Source of the DNA: JAQIBY01 sp964418565
Lineage (GTDB): Bacteria; Bacteroidota; Bacteroidia; Bacteroidales; ML635J-15
Direction: 5' to 3'
Length of the DNA stretch: 5,483 nucleotides
Assembly: GCA_964418565.1 (NCBI GenBank)
Contig: CAYQMB010000160.1
Span: 1-5,483 of the forward strand
The notes under the pieces are model-generated. The model did no database searches. It was not told where the DNA came from and saw nothing but the letters and a program-made list of their open reading frames with translations. A program made the translations under genes and the position numbers. This document shows, in pieces, positions 5,030-5,483 of the stretch (position 1 is the stretch's first letter; each line of letters begins with the position of its first letter).

Positions 5030-5479
5030 ATGGCTATTGTAGGTAAAGACGGAAAAGTATCACTCGGGGCCGACACTGTTGTGGGAATGGGCACGTGGTC
5101 CCTTGACGGCATCCAGGTTGAAGAGTTTGACGCTTCAGCGTTTGGCGACACATGGAAAAAGTTTGAATACGGTATGAAAGATGGCGGGACCATTTCGTTC
5201 AACGGGCATTATGAACCTACCGACACGACCGGACAGCAGGCACTCCAACAGGCTAACCTTTACAACTCGGATCTTACAAATATCAGGTTGTATGTTGACA
5301 ACACGAGTTACTGGGTGCCTTGCCAAACAACCGGATATTTCAGCCCGAATCTGACAACTGGCGCACCCACCAAACTGTCAAGCGTGACCATTACCGCATT
5401 CAATGTCGGTATGGACAAATCAGGGCTTGGCACGATCAATTTCACCGGCAAAGTATCCGGTGTAATGGTTCTGGTTTAA
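5030..5479 (+). CDS. Major tail tube protein
   Basis: This 149-residue protein has the look of a long-tail phage tube subunit, which stacks in rings to form the DNA-conducting tube. It starts with VGKDGKVSLGADTVVGMGTWSLDGI (about 4-28), the two-strand opening common in this family. Then come the acidic EEFDASAFGDTWKKF (31-45) and a Gly/Ser/Thr-rich beta region with GGTISFNGHYEPTDTTGQ (52-69), all typical (relatives have TAFGDxWxxFxxGLxxxxGSxSGxYDPTD). The rest is beta-rich and ends in a hydrophobic strand. The C-terminal half has many Ser and Thr residues and three N-x-S/T triplets (91, 107, 137), which could serve as glycan acceptors, but nothing in the sequence proves modification. Length is normal for the small tube proteins. 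The start has a good ribosome binding site and follows the terminator. The TAA at 5477-5479 is four bases from the window end. Confidence 0.85.
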   Translation: MAIVGKDGKVSLGADTVVGMGTWSLDGIQVEEFDASAFGDTWKKFEYGMKDGGTISFNGHYEPTDTTGQQALQQANLYNSDLTNIRLYVDNTSYWVPCQTTGYFSPNLTTGAPTKLSSVTITAFNVGMDKSGLGTINFTGKVSGVMVLV

Positions 5480-5483
5480 CCCC

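Noticed and set aside
4785..5030. Minus-strand open frame over the end of the glycosyltransferase gene and the terminator
   Set aside because: It runs through the terminator hairpin and antisense to a well-supported gene, and its protein has no recognisable pattern. It is a shadow frame.

Overview
The window is a stretch of the late structural gene block of a tailed, double-stranded DNA bacteriophage or prophage, most likely one with an HK97-like head and a long tail. All genes are on the + strand. The backbone follows the usual head-to-tail order: the end of a capsid-associated protein (1-176), a gp6-like head-tail connector (173-757), a head-closure/adaptor protein (754-1083), an HK97 gp10-like neck or tail-completion protein (1080-1457), a tail terminator-like protein (2145-2540) and a major tail tube protein (5030-5479). 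No integrase, repressor, tRNA or other host gene is present, so the host cannot be read directly. Base composition is moderate, with backbone genes around 47-60% G+C in lines counted by hand. A Gram-negative host, perhaps a Desulfobacterota sulfate reducer, is only an impression from the protein style.

Two segments do not belong to the standard backbone. The first (about 1455-2145) lies between the gp10-like gene and the tail terminator gene. It holds an unrecognised 137-residue protein gene, about 38% G+C by hand count, and a 69-residue unrecognised gene. The 137-residue gene is bracketed by an imperfect 43-bp direct repeat, 464 bp apart, made of the 3' end of the gp10-like gene plus the translation start region. 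The second copy still encodes a recognisable gp10 C-terminal tail. This looks like the scar of a gene acquired by recombination or duplication at a gene boundary.

The second segment (2540-4992) lies between the tail terminator and tail tube genes. It holds a compact sulfotransferase-like protein with both PAPS-binding signatures, directly coupled to a 617-residue protein with three consecutive glycosyltransferase (GT-A-like) domains. A strong intrinsic terminator follows. The segment looks like a cargo module for building, and perhaps sulfating, a glycan on a virion protein (the tail tube next door is an obvious candidate) or on the host surface. That role is inferred from domains and position only.

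The genes form an almost unbroken translational chain: stop and start codons overlap as ATGA, TAATG or TAGTG at most junctions. The only real intergenic gap is 4882-5029, which carries the terminator and then a clean ribosome binding site for the tail tube gene. I found no convincing promoter, RNA gene, CRISPR array, insertion sequence, origin or attachment site.
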